From NCBI RefSeq assembly GCF_000696095.1, contig NZ_BAYX01000012.1, forward strand, positions 124,001 to 188,000: DNA of 64,000 nt, written 5' to 3'. Positions 46,219-55,238 of the stretch are shown here, piece after piece. Each line of letters starts with the position of its first letter. Position 1 is the stretch's first letter. A program made the position numbers and the translations under genes. The stretch is from Rhizobium rhizogenes NBRC 13257 (GTDB lineage: Bacteria > Pseudomonadota > Alphaproteobacteria > Rhizobiales > Rhizobiaceae). The notes under the pieces are model-generated. The model worked only from the letters and a program-made list of their open reading frames with translations. It did not search any database and was not told where the DNA came from.

Positions 46219-49200
46219 TCACGGTTCGATCCAGGAGACATGCCCAGCTGACATGTAAACGACGGCCCCGCGTTCAGCACCGGTCACGCTCAGATAGTCA
46301 CGGAGCTGTGCCGCGTGTGCACCCTGTGCAGGCGCATCCGGGTTCACATCCGATTTCCAGTCTATGACCAGGGCGATCCGGTCATCGTCGACCCAGACCG
46401 CGTCCGCTCGGCCGGCAAGATAGCGTGGCGGGGTTGCGGCCCATAGCGGAATTTCGGGTACGAGCTTGCCGACGAACCGCTCAAGCTCGGGCAGGCGCAA
46501 TGTCCGCAGCGCCGTTCTCCCCATCTCGGCAGGATCCGGCCTGCGCTCGATGGCGTCGTCATCGACAACGGCTTGCAGTTGGTCAAGCAGTTCGCCTGCG
46601 CGCCGGATGGCCTCGTCCTCACTATCGGACAATTCACCATTGAGAAGCTCCTCCATGAGCTTGTGAAGAACGGTACCGCGGAGGGCGCCTGCCCCGACAA
46701 TTCGCTGGCCATCCGCCGTAATATCCACGACAAAGCTGTCGATCGTGTCTGCGCTGCGGTCAGGATCGCGCTCGCTCGGACGATCCCAGAGAATTGGTTC
46801 CGAGGCAGCCACGATGCGCTCGCGCTCGGCGATGAAGATCGCATCGGTCTGCTCGTTGGTTAGGATATTAGCAGTGGTCACTTCGGACGCAGGCAGCATG
46901 TCAGTCTGAAGCTCACTCAGGCGCTTTTGTCCCAGATCCATGACCCTCGACCACGAGCGCGACGACGCTCCTGGCAGATCGGGGATTACGAGCAGATCGC
47001 GGGCACGCGTGGTCGCAACGTACCACAGCCGTTCACGCTGCCTCGCTTCGCGGAATTCCTCCTCGTTGCGGGCGGCTGCCAAGTCGGGCGGCTCAATGCC
47101 GCCGACGATCCAATGAAGGGTATCGTCCGATTGGCGATACACAAACTGGTCCTGAGGCTTGAAACGAGTTGACGAATTCACCGTAATGACGACAGGCCAT
47201 TCAAGCCCCTTGGCGCTGTGCATCGTGACGATTTCGACCGCGTCTCCAGAGACGTCCACCCGTCCCTCGGGGTGGCGGCGTTTTCGCTCCCACCCCCGCT
47301 GGAGATCGAGCGCAAACGCGCGCAGGCCAGCGACTCCATAGGGCCTGGCGAGCTCGATAATTGCGTCGAGGTTCGCCAGTGCTCGGGCGTTGCGTTGGCC
47401 ATGACGCGCTGCCATCACCACGCGGAGGTTCAAGCGTTCGATCGCGTACCCCAGCAATTGCATGGGTGTGAGTTCCGCGGCGAGACGGTGCAGACCCTGG
47501 AGTTTGACAAGCACTTCACGAGCGAGGGAGTGTCCAACGTCGTCAGCCACCGTCCGCAACTGAAATCGCCGGCGTCCATCCGCATCAGGCTTGAGTGCCG
47601 CCGTGACATCGAGCAACTCTTCATCGCTCATTCCGACAAGCGGGCCGCGCATAAGCGCGCCAAAAGCGAGTGTGTCCAAGGGATCGGTCAAGGTTCGGAC
47701 CAGAGCCAGAATATCCTGCAGTTCCTGCCGCCGGAATAGCGCGTTACCTGCCTGAGAGGCGACAGCGACCCGCTGTCCTTCAAGGGCGCGCTCGTAACGC
47801 CATAAATCGGTATGGGTGGGCGCGAGCAAGGCCATGTCCCCTGCGCGAAGGCGACGCTCCGTCCCGTCTGCTTCGGTGATCGTAAGTGCCCCTATCAGGC
47901 GTACGCAAAGTTCGGCCACTGCCTCCGCCTCCGCCTCGCGCTGCTCCTCTGCCCGGGCATCGCGCGGCACGTCGATCGTGAGCTTCGCCGCAGCTGGAAA
48001 TGGCAGCGGCGGGGGGTTCACCGTAGCCGTTAAGGGTACGAAGCCGGGCTGTCCCGGCTTGGCCAGCACTTGCTGGAAAACCTCGTTGACATGTTTTAGC
48101 ACTTCCGCCCGGGACCGGAAATTAGCCGTGACCGCAAGCAGGCAGCCATTCGTTGATTTTGCGATCACCGACTTAGCCACGGCATAAGCTTCGATGTCGG
48201 CCCCGCGAAACCGATAGATGGCCTGTTTGGGATCGCCGACCAGAAACAGTGCGCCGGGCCGAAGCTGAGCCTGTTCCCAGCGAGTGGGAGGCGAGGTTGC
48301 CGCGATGAAAAACAAGATCTCGGCCTGCAGCGGGTCGGTGTCCTGGAATTCATCGACGAGAAGATGCGAGTAGCGCCACGCGAGCCATTCGCGAATTTCC
48401 GTATGGTCGCAAACGAGAAGCCGCGCCTGAAGCAAAAGGTCATCGAAATCCAGCACCGCAGCATCACGCTTGCGAAGTTCATACGCATCGATCACTTCGC
48501 TCAAGGCCGCGGCCAGTTCGTGCACAAGCCTCTGGGCAATCGACCCGATCAAGACGCGGTATGCCGCGCTTACCTGCTCGTAGCGGGCGGACGCTTCCTC
48601 ACCGCGGCGCTGGCCCTCGACCGCTCCGAGGACACTCTTCCAGGCCGCCATTCTGCGATAGGGCTGTAGATCGATGGACCGCGGCAACATCGCTTCGATG
48701 CGTGGAGGCTGCGTCAAGCGCCAAAGCTCTGGAAATGCGGTACTCACCAGGGCCTCGTTATAGAATGCGGCCAGACGCTCTAGGTCATCGATCAGGTCTG
48801 CTGTGCCAGTCTCGGCTGGACCAGCCGCGTGCCACCGGGAAAACGCCCCGACGGCATCGGTGAATGTCCGATCCGGCCGGGATGAAAAATCAGGTGCAGG
48901 TGCGCTCGCGGTACGATGGTCCCGGCGCAATATGGCAAGCTCGCGAACGCGCTCGACAACGCCAAGCGGGTCGTCCTTGGCCAGGGTGGCGATCGCTCCA
49001 TCTTCGTCGGCACTGTCCGCGAGCTTGCCCCTCAGCCACTCGGCAAGCACTTCGTCGAAGAGAGCCTCGGCGACAGTCGCATCAATCACTCTGGATCCGG
49101 GATCCAGACTCGCTGCGAGCCCGTGCGAGCGGATGATGCCCTGGCAGAAGCCATGGATTGTCGTCGCCGTGATTTCGTCGAGGCGCGGAGCCGCGGCCTC

Positions 49201-49497
49201 GAGACGAGCAAGCGCATCCGCGTCCAACGGCTCAGTGAGTATTTTTGCAAGCGCCGGCGGGATCTTTCCGGCGCGGAGCTCCGCAATCGTCCAACGAATT
49301 CGCGCTTCAAGCTCGCTTGCCGCCGGTTCGGTGAAGGTGATCGCGGCGATCTTTGAGGGTTCAATCCCGCTCGCTATCATCATCGCAACACGGGCAGCCA
49401 TCAACGACGTCTTACCGGTGCCAGCGGCTGCCTCGACCAGGATGTTGGATATGAAGTCTGTCAACGCGCGTCTGCGAGCATCTAAGTCAGCGGTCAC
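46219..49497 (-). CDS. AddA/RecB-like helicase-nuclease
   Basis: A 1092-residue UvrD/RecB-type helicase with a C-terminal PD-(D/E)XK nuclease, as in AddA. Motif I is AAAGTGKTSL, II is LLVDEFQDTDPLQ, III is FLVGDPKQAIYRFRG, V is TMHSAKGLEWPVV, VI is WYVATTRARDL, and the nuclease Asp-Glu/Asp-x-Lys is VIDWKSD. The start is taken as the GTG that overlaps the upstream stop (GTGA). Agrobacteria carry a chromosomal AddAB for recombination, so this plasmid copy is additional and its place beside Gabija and IetAS suggests defence. It would form a heterodimer with the product of the upstream gene. Confidence 0.8.
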   Translation of the reverse strand: MTADLDARRRALTDFISNILVEAAAGTGKTSLMAARVAMMIASGIEPSKIAAITFTEPAASELEARIRWTIAELRAGKIPPALAKILTEPLDADALARLEAAAPRLDEITATTIHGFCQGIIRSHGLAASLDPGSRVIDATVAEALFDEVLAEWLRGKLADSADEDGAIATLAKDDPLGVVERVRELAILRRDHRTASAPAPDFSSRPDRTFTDAVGAFSRWHAAGPAETGTADLIDDLERLAAFYNEALVSTAFPELWRLTQPPRIEAMLPRSIDLQPYRRMAAWKSVLGAVEGQRRGEEASARYEQVSAAYRVLIGSIAQRLVHELAAALSEVIDAYELRKRDAAVLDFDDLLLQARLLVCDHTEIREWLAWRYSHLLVDEFQDTDPLQAEILFFIAATSPPTRWEQAQLRPGALFLVGDPKQAIYRFRGADIEAYAVAKSVIAKSTNGCLLAVTANFRSRAEVLKHVNEVFQQVLAKPGQPGFVPLTATVNPPPLPFPAAAKLTIDVPRDARAEEQREAEAEAVAELCVRLIGALTITEADGTERRLRAGDMALLAPTHTDLWRYERALEGQRVAVASQAGNALFRRQELQDILALVRTLTDPLDTLAFGALMRGPLVGMSDEELLDVTAALKPDADGRRRFQLRTVADDVGHSLAREVLVKLQGLHRLAAELTPMQLLGYAIERLNLRVVMAARHGQRNARALANLDAIIELARPYGVAGLRAFALDLQRGWERKRRHPEGRVDVSGDAVEIVTMHSAKGLEWPVVITVNSSTRFKPQDQFVYRQSDDTLHWIVGGIEPPDLAAARNEEEFREARQRERLWYVATTRARDLLVIPDLPGASSRSWSRVMDLGQKRLSELQTDMLPASEVTTANILTNEQTDAIFIAERERIVAASEPILWDRPSERDPDRSADTIDSFVVDITADGQRIVGAGALRGTVLHKLMEELLNGELSDSEDEAIRRAGELLDQLQAVVDDDAIERRPDPAEMGRTALRTLRLPELERFVGKLVPEIPLWAATPPRYLAGRADAVWVDDDRIALVIDWKSDVNPDAPAQGAHAAQLRDYLSVTGAERGAVVYMSAGHVSWIEP

Positions 49498-52100
49498 GGA
49501 CTGCTCCAAAGCTTGGATAGCGGGCTGTTCACCTGCGCGAAGGGACGTTGCTTGGTACGACGATAGACGTCCAGGTCGGATGGCAGCGCGATCGAAATCG
49601 GGTCAAAAAACTCCGGCTGGGGACCCGGCGCAATCTGCCCGGTCTTCTGAAGTTCGACACCGGCGGCTGTGAAGGTGATGGCTTCCTCGATTGCAGCTGC
49701 GAGTTCGTCGTGGACCAAGCTCAATGTGCGGGCGGGTTCGTTCCTGAGATAGGTCAGCCGAGACTCGACGTTCCGAACCTCCGGCAGCAACGATCTGGCG
49801 GCCAGAGCATAGAAAACGCGTTGCAGCTCCGTTCCTCGATTGAAAACGATAGTTTTCTTCCGCTCGGGCGCCGCACCTGCCTTGTAGTCGGTTATGATGG
49901 CCGTGCCTCGAGACCCGTCCTCGTCGAGCCGATCGATTCTGCCGCGAAATGCGATACCGGTCGCTCCCACCGAGACTGGCGAAAGCGTTGTCCAAGGATG
50001 AGGCCCGTCGATGGGCTCCCCGAATGTGAGCTCCGTCCAACTCATGCCACGAGGTTCTCCAAGAGCATCTCTCAACCCGCGGGATGCGCGTTCGCGGGCC
50101 ACTGTCATGGTATGGCGCCATAGCAGACCCGGTGGGACAGCACGTGCGATTGGCCATGCGTCGCCCAGTCGCCTTGCTTCATCCGCTAGACCGATCTCGA
50201 TCTCATCGGCATTTATCGGCGCACCGTCGCGGAGAACGCCTCCAATGAGGGCGTGGACGAGTTCTCCAAACGCGCGATGGTCAAGCGCCAGTGGCTGGGG
50301 GTCCAGATTGGGCTCACGCCAGTGAAGCGCGTACTCCCAGACAAACCCGAGCGGATTGCAAAGGAGGCGATTTAGGGACGTCGTGGATTGTACTTCCGCG
50401 AGCGCATCCAGGATCAAAGGATGGTTCGCTCGAACCAGGCCGTCATGCATTGTATGTCGCTCGCTGTCCTGCCAAGCCCGCCAGCAGGCGCGGCTAGACC
50501 GAACCTGCCGTTGCTTGCCTGCATCTGCAGGTCTTGCGTACAGGCGATCGCTTTCGCTGAAGGCGTGCCTAGGAATGCCGCTCCTGCTCACGATCCGCTC
50601 CTGATCGCGGCGCCATAGCGTGCTCGCGGCTTGCAGCGCACCCGTCGCACTCCTGTGTCCGCGTGACAGCGCATAGCCGTCAGACTGACTTACGATGAGG
50701 TTGTGCATCCTTCGGTCCTCGTCGGCTATATCAGCTGACGGAAGCCTAATCTTGTCGAGAAGATGCTGCGGCAGCAACGGATCTTCGATCGTTTGGCGCG
50801 GCCAGGCGTTTGCTTCGAGGCCAAGAAGCCGGACATGCTTGCGAGAGGCGCCGGCTAGATGACGAGCCGGTCCCCACACGACGCTGCTGCCGGGCTCTCT
50901 CCCGTCATCGACCCGGAGAGCCTGGAGCGATAGTGCCACTGCTTGGGGAGGCGCCATGCGCAGGGCATCCTGCCACAAGGTGAGCGCCGACCCACGCAAC
51001 AGAAGATGTCCCGCGCGATCCGCCTCGAGGATACCGCGAGCGAGAAGCTCGATAACCGGCAACAATGCTTTTTCAGCCGCTTCTCCATCTGCCCGCTCGG
51101 CCCGCGCATTCTTGAGGGCGTGCCGCCAATGCTGCGGACTCGACAGAGCAGCGCTTCGCCGTAAACCCTTTGCCCAGTCGAGGGGGATATTGTGACGCGC
51201 TGGAGAAATCCGAGCAAACAGGAGGCGCACACGTTCTTGCGAGAGACCCCTCAGTAGAACATCAGCGAGCGCGGCGCAGCTTTGGCCCTCGCGCGTCGCC
51301 AAAGCCGGGACGCCATGGCTGAAATGCAATGGAAGCCCGGCCTCGCGCGCAAGCACCAAGAATGTATCGTCCCAAGTTGTCGGCGAAGTGGCTGTGACCG
51401 CGATTTCGCTTGGAGATATGCCGTCTTCCGCAATGAGCGCCCGCGCCCAGCGTAGCGCCTCTCGCACTTCGCTTCGCGGATCGGCGCAGACATCGGCGGC
51501 GGCGAGCAGACTGCGGCCGGCCGGCAAAGCTTCCGTCTTTCCCGGGAACCAGCTCCGCCGGCAATGAGCCGAAGCGACCCATCGCACTGGAACAACACCG
51601 CAGAGCTGCACGATGAGCTGGTGCCAGATAGGCTTGATGTCGGGAACCTCGTGAAGCGTGACCGAACCCAAAAGTTTTGGAGCGTGGTCCAGACGCTTCA
51701 GCGCCGCTTCAACGAGATCTGGCGGGGCAAGTGTACCCGCAGGCAGCGCCTCTCTCACACGTCGTTCCAGCATCGTAAAGTCACGAAGGCGGGGGTTGTC
51801 CGCAATTCCAGTTATGATGCCGGCGTCCCACCAGCTGCGGAGGGCGGTGAGTACAGCAGATGGCATCCCAGGCAGGCCGGCAACCTTTCCGATGTCTTCG
51901 TACGCTCCGGCGTCAAGAGCTGCTCGTATCGCGGGATATAAGATCTCTTGTGACGCCGGCGCTATAAAGCCGCCCGCTAGCCGAGCAGCTAGAAGGGGAA
52001 GCGTTAGTATCTGGCGGCCGATCGCGCCTTCGCACGCAGCGGCGAGCCGCTGCATCCGCAACGCTAGGGCCCCATCGACAACCACGGTATGAATGAGCAT
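49494..52100 (-). CDS. AddB/RecB-like PD-(D/E)XK nuclease subunit
   Basis: An 868-residue partner of the AddA-like protein. The ATG at 52100 is preceded by GGAGGCGAAGAAC; a frame opening 14 codons upstream is less likely. The N-terminal two thirds show a degenerate helicase with no Walker A. The C-terminal nuclease domain carries GRIDRLDEDG then IITDYKAG, with the catalytic Asp and Lys. A single Cys (LLCNPLGF) appears where AddB proteins begin their iron-sulphur cluster, but the full four-Cys set is not evident. It is the first gene of the pair and shares a 4-base overlap with it. Confidence 0.78.
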   Translation of the reverse strand: MLIHTVVVDGALALRMQRLAAACEGAIGRQILTLPLLAARLAGGFIAPASQEILYPAIRAALDAGAYEDIGKVAGLPGMPSAVLTALRSWWDAGIITGIADNPRLRDFTMLERRVREALPAGTLAPPDLVEAALKRLDHAPKLLGSVTLHEVPDIKPIWHQLIVQLCGVVPVRWVASAHCRRSWFPGKTEALPAGRSLLAAADVCADPRSEVREALRWARALIAEDGISPSEIAVTATSPTTWDDTFLVLAREAGLPLHFSHGVPALATREGQSCAALADVLLRGLSQERVRLLFARISPARHNIPLDWAKGLRRSAALSSPQHWRHALKNARAERADGEAAEKALLPVIELLARGILEADRAGHLLLRGSALTLWQDALRMAPPQAVALSLQALRVDDGREPGSSVVWGPARHLAGASRKHVRLLGLEANAWPRQTIEDPLLPQHLLDKIRLPSADIADEDRRMHNLIVSQSDGYALSRGHRSATGALQAASTLWRRDQERIVSRSGIPRHAFSESDRLYARPADAGKQRQVRSSRACWRAWQDSERHTMHDGLVRANHPLILDALAEVQSTTSLNRLLCNPLGFVWEYALHWREPNLDPQPLALDHRAFGELVHALIGGVLRDGAPINADEIEIGLADEARRLGDAWPIARAVPPGLLWRHTMTVARERASRGLRDALGEPRGMSWTELTFGEPIDGPHPWTTLSPVSVGATGIAFRGRIDRLDEDGSRGTAIITDYKAGAAPERKKTIVFNRGTELQRVFYALAARSLLPEVRNVESRLTYLRNEPARTLSLVHDELAAAIEEAITFTAAGVELQKTGQIAPGPQPEFFDPISIALPSDLDVYRRTKQRPFAQVNSPLSKLWSSP

Positions 52101-52151
52101 GTTCTTCGCCTCCAAACGCTCCCGTTCATATGGTTTCACCAATATTTTAGG

Positions 52152-52787
52152 TCAGAGGCGATGCGTATGGACCCACCCGGGCGACAACCGGTCTGCCGGA
52201 GCTATCACCTCTTGCTGAGGAGCATGGCACCTGATGAGCGCGAGCAGCTGCTTGAACTTGTAATTGTCGGTATCACTCTTCCACCGATTGATGAAGTTGC
52301 AGACGACCTGTAGATTACCTCGGGTGTAACCTCCCCCACTGTCGATGCGGTCGAGAGAGCACGCCATCTCTGGATCAGCTATTGCCCCATCAAATTGTAC
52401 AGCCAGGTCGGATAGTTTGCAGCGACCTCCTTGGTCGGCAAACAATTCTAGAACGTGGGCAGCGAGTTCTTCCTCGGAGAGGTCGATGGTTTTCACCTTG
52501 TTGGATCGTAGGCTTGCGCTCTTGAGCGACGCTCTGGCGATCCGGTGCGCTGTCCGTGCCATACGTCGGGCGGATTGCAGCCTGAAACGCCGTTCCTCGC
52601 GCTCACGCGCCTGCCAGTTCGACTTCTGCTCTTCGTAGGTGCCCAGCTTGTCGAAATACTCCGCGGCATGAAACAGAAATCCGGCTGTGCCACAGGTCGG
52701 ATCGATCACCCGTTCCTCGTACGGCCTCTTCAAAACCGGCAGAATGTCGAACTCGCTGAAATCGGTTATTTTAGCTTGTAGCTGCAC
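52152..52787 (-). pseudogene. HsdM fragment fused to an HNH-type endonuclease fragment
   Basis: A 211-residue open frame from GTG. Residues 1-50 match the interior of a type I restriction methylase (VIDPTCGTAGFLFHAAEYF is the SAM/target motif region). The middle (about 60-105) is Arg-rich linker. From about 128 on there is the end of an HNH-like nuclease (GGRCKLSDLA ... SLDRIDSGGGYTRGNLQVVC, split by eye) with NRWKSD. Neither part is complete. It may be a deletion scar joining two restriction genes, or a short chimeric nuclease still translated. Same strand as the AddB-like gene, 51 bases upstream of it. Confidence 0.6.
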
Positions 52788-53173
52788 GTCGAATCCTAGT
52801 TTGCCATGGAAGATCGACCTGCGGCGAGTGTCGCAGAGTCCACTGCCTTTAAAAACCTGAGCGCATTACCGGCCGTTTGACCCATCGAGTCAAGAAGGGC
52901 GCCCATGACCGGCCGTCACATCATCCTCATCAAAAGCAACCCAACCGAAATGATACCGCGCAATTCAAGGTGTCTGTCCCGACATGACCTGACCAGCCTT
53001 AAACAGTCTACCACGAATTTCAGAGCCATTGCTCGTTCAAGTGTCGCGCACGCTCTGTCTCGCCATGTTGCAGCAGGATCACTTTGATCAGAGGACATGT
53101 CAGTCCCCGATGATGCCGGCGCGCGGTTGGTATGCAAGCGGCGATCACGATTTAGAGGCCGAATTTCTAGATT
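52788..53173. other. Non-coding stretch
   Basis: About 385 bases with only short overlapping frames on both strands and no recognisable protein, ribosome site or repeat. It probably marks the right edge of the defence island. Confidence 0.4.
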
Positions 53174-53536
53174 TTACAGCGACAAGGTTGTCTCGACCAA
53201 CCCTCTTCAGTAAGCGACCTCATAAGGGATGGCTGCGTGGTTGAAGTCATAGGCAGGGTCGTGCGGCCCCGCCGTGCTGCCGTTGTCAAGGAGCGCAGTA
53301 TTTCCAGGTCGTTCTTCGAGCATGAATGCGAAGTCTTCCGAGCCCATGAGCTGCGAGTGGTCGGAATCGAAGGAGTCCTCTCCCAAGACAGTTCGGGCAG
53401 CCTCCACAGCCAACGCCGTTTCGGCCGGATGATAGACGACTGCGGGATAAAGGTTTCTGAACACCACCGTCGCAGCAGCCCGGTATGACGCTCGCGCGAG
53501 TGGACGCCTGTGGTTAACGGAACAGCCGCTTGCCAA
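53174..53536 (-). pseudogene. C-terminal fragment of an M20 amidohydrolase
   Basis: The reverse frame reads the end of a hippurate-hydrolase-type M20 enzyme: YHPAETALAVEAARTVLGED, MGSEDFAFMLEERPG (with the metal-ligand region), then DPAYDFNHAAIPYEVAY. A premature TGA at the position of the usual Trp interrupts YW..LVE; the frame continues as RGLVETTLSL to the natural stop. The N-terminal catalytic half is missing. It is a relic, distinct from the intact M20 gene 2 kb away. Confidence 0.8.
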
Positions 53537-53793
53537 AACAAGACGATCCGCATTCGCCTTTCTATCGCTTACGGCTGCATAAGATGGACAGCTTCCGAAT
53601 GCGCCAGCGGTAGCCGTTGCTGCTCAACCCCTATTCATCTCCGCCGTGAGCCCGACTCTTGAAAGCCTCAAGGCAAAGGTATTAACTTCGTCGCGTCCGA
53701 CCCAGCGGGGTGCAAAATAACTGATCGTTCAGCCAGTCTGCAAAGTACTTGGCGGCTCAGGTATCTCGATCCAGCATGGAATGCCATGGCGGT

Positions 53794-55191
53794 TCAGAGA
53801 ACTGATTTTTGCGCTTCAAGGGCTTTAATCTCGCCATCGAAATCACGCGAGGCGAGAGATTTTATCTGTTTTATTCTGTCGACAGCGTCGTTTATCCCTG
53901 GCTCCAAGTAGTTGAATGACCCAGACCCGTTGTAAACCTCGTCATATTCTTGCTCGGCTTTGTCGATGGCATCCACTCGATACATACCCATTCGAATATA
54001 TGACCTGGCAACCGCTGATACGAAATCAGAACGTGCTTTTTCACGTGCGGCGGTAATATCAGTCTGCTTCAGACGCCTTAGTTCCTCAATCTGCTCATCG
54101 ATCGCGCCAATTGTATCGTGCCGCTTTTCTTGCGCGGTGCGCAGGTCGGGAGGGTTTTTGATCGTCTCAAGGTCTCCGTCGCAAGCCTGGACATAGACGA
54201 CTTCGATCTCGCGCGTGCTCGGAATGGAGACCACTGGGCCGAAAATCGACAGCTCAGAGGTTCCGGTACCAGCTGAAAAATTGACCGAAATACCGGGCAC
54301 CTTGGAAATACTCGCAAGCATTCCGTAATGGGCCTTGAGGACATTTTCAACGGCCGGGCAAATTCGCTGCGCGGACCCGGCGGGCGACATCGTCCCTGTC
54401 GTCAGTCCTGTGGCGATTGGCTCAAAAAACCCCTCCAGTCGGCCGATATGTTTGCTCCATTGCGCTGTGAGCGGAGTCCAAAAACCGTTGTCTCTCGTGT
54501 TTCTAATGCTGGCTTGCAGATTCAGCATTGAATTTACAGAGGACATGTACCCGTCCCCTTGCTGGCTGAACACACGCTCAACAGCCGCGTCGAAAGCGGC
54601 ACGTCTCGAAAAGTAGTCGTAGCCGAACTTGACGATAAGAACGGATACGCCGACCACGATGACGATCTTGAGCCAGTTAGGAACTGCGTTGATTATCGTT
54701 TGGAGCACGCTGACGCTGTTGGCCTGCAGATGGCCAACCTGAAGCAAGGGTTCTGCCTTCTGCCGGGAGCGTCCTTGTTTGATACCTTCCACAACGAATT
54801 GGCCGTTAGTGCGAACGGATCTGGCTTTGAGCAACAACGCTTCCGTATCCATGTCGCGGAAGATGATGTCCTTTTTCGCGACGAGCGTCTCGACATCGAC
54901 AAGCCAAGAGTCGTCCATCGGCACTTTCTGCTTTATCGTAGCCTCTATCACACGGTTGGCTGCCTCAATGACCGCGGCAACAGTATCAAGCTTGGCCCCC
55001 TTTACCTCGCCCTCCAGTGCCATCCTTTCGTGCGTGTCCTCCGGCTGCTCCTCGATGCTGGAAAGGTCCAACTGGGCGACTTCGGCAATCTTTCCTTTCA
55101 GCGCCTTATAAAGGTCAGAGACGATTTCGCCTCCAACCTTTGTTATTCCCGCGGTGGCGCCGGCGATGATGGCAGCTACGACGACCGACAT
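53794..55191 (-). CDS. Unrecognised membrane-anchored protein
   Basis: A 465-residue protein whose family I do not recognise. The start follows a near-perfect AAGGAGG at seven bases; a longer frame overlapping the next gene is not needed. The N-terminus is weakly hydrophobic (VVVAAIIAGATAGITKVG), then comes a charged helical domain (about 25-150), one membrane helix at about 173-190 (WLKIVIVVGVSVLIVKFG), and a long domain of about 270 residues with coiled-coil-like C-terminal helices (IGAIDEQIEELRRLKQTD). It lies 47 bases after the M20 gene on the same strand, so they may share a transcript. Topology suggests one domain in the cytoplasm and one outside. Confidence 0.65.
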   Translation of the reverse strand: MSVVVAAIIAGATAGITKVGGEIVSDLYKALKGKIAEVAQLDLSSIEEQPEDTHERMALEGEVKGAKLDTVAAVIEAANRVIEATIKQKVPMDDSWLVDVETLVAKKDIIFRDMDTEALLLKARSVRTNGQFVVEGIKQGRSRQKAEPLLQVGHLQANSVSVLQTIINAVPNWLKIVIVVGVSVLIVKFGYDYFSRRAAFDAAVERVFSQQGDGYMSSVNSMLNLQASIRNTRDNGFWTPLTAQWSKHIGRLEGFFEPIATGLTTGTMSPAGSAQRICPAVENVLKAHYGMLASISKVPGISVNFSAGTGTSELSIFGPVVSIPSTREIEVVYVQACDGDLETIKNPPDLRTAQEKRHDTIGAIDEQIEELRRLKQTDITAAREKARSDFVSAVARSYIRMGMYRVDAIDKAEQEYDEVYNGSGSFNYLEPGINDAVDRIKQIKSLASRDFDGEIKALEAQKSVL

Positions 55192-55238
55192 TGGTCCCTC
55201 CTTCCGCGCGGATTGCGCCGGGGTGAATTTCGATGAGT

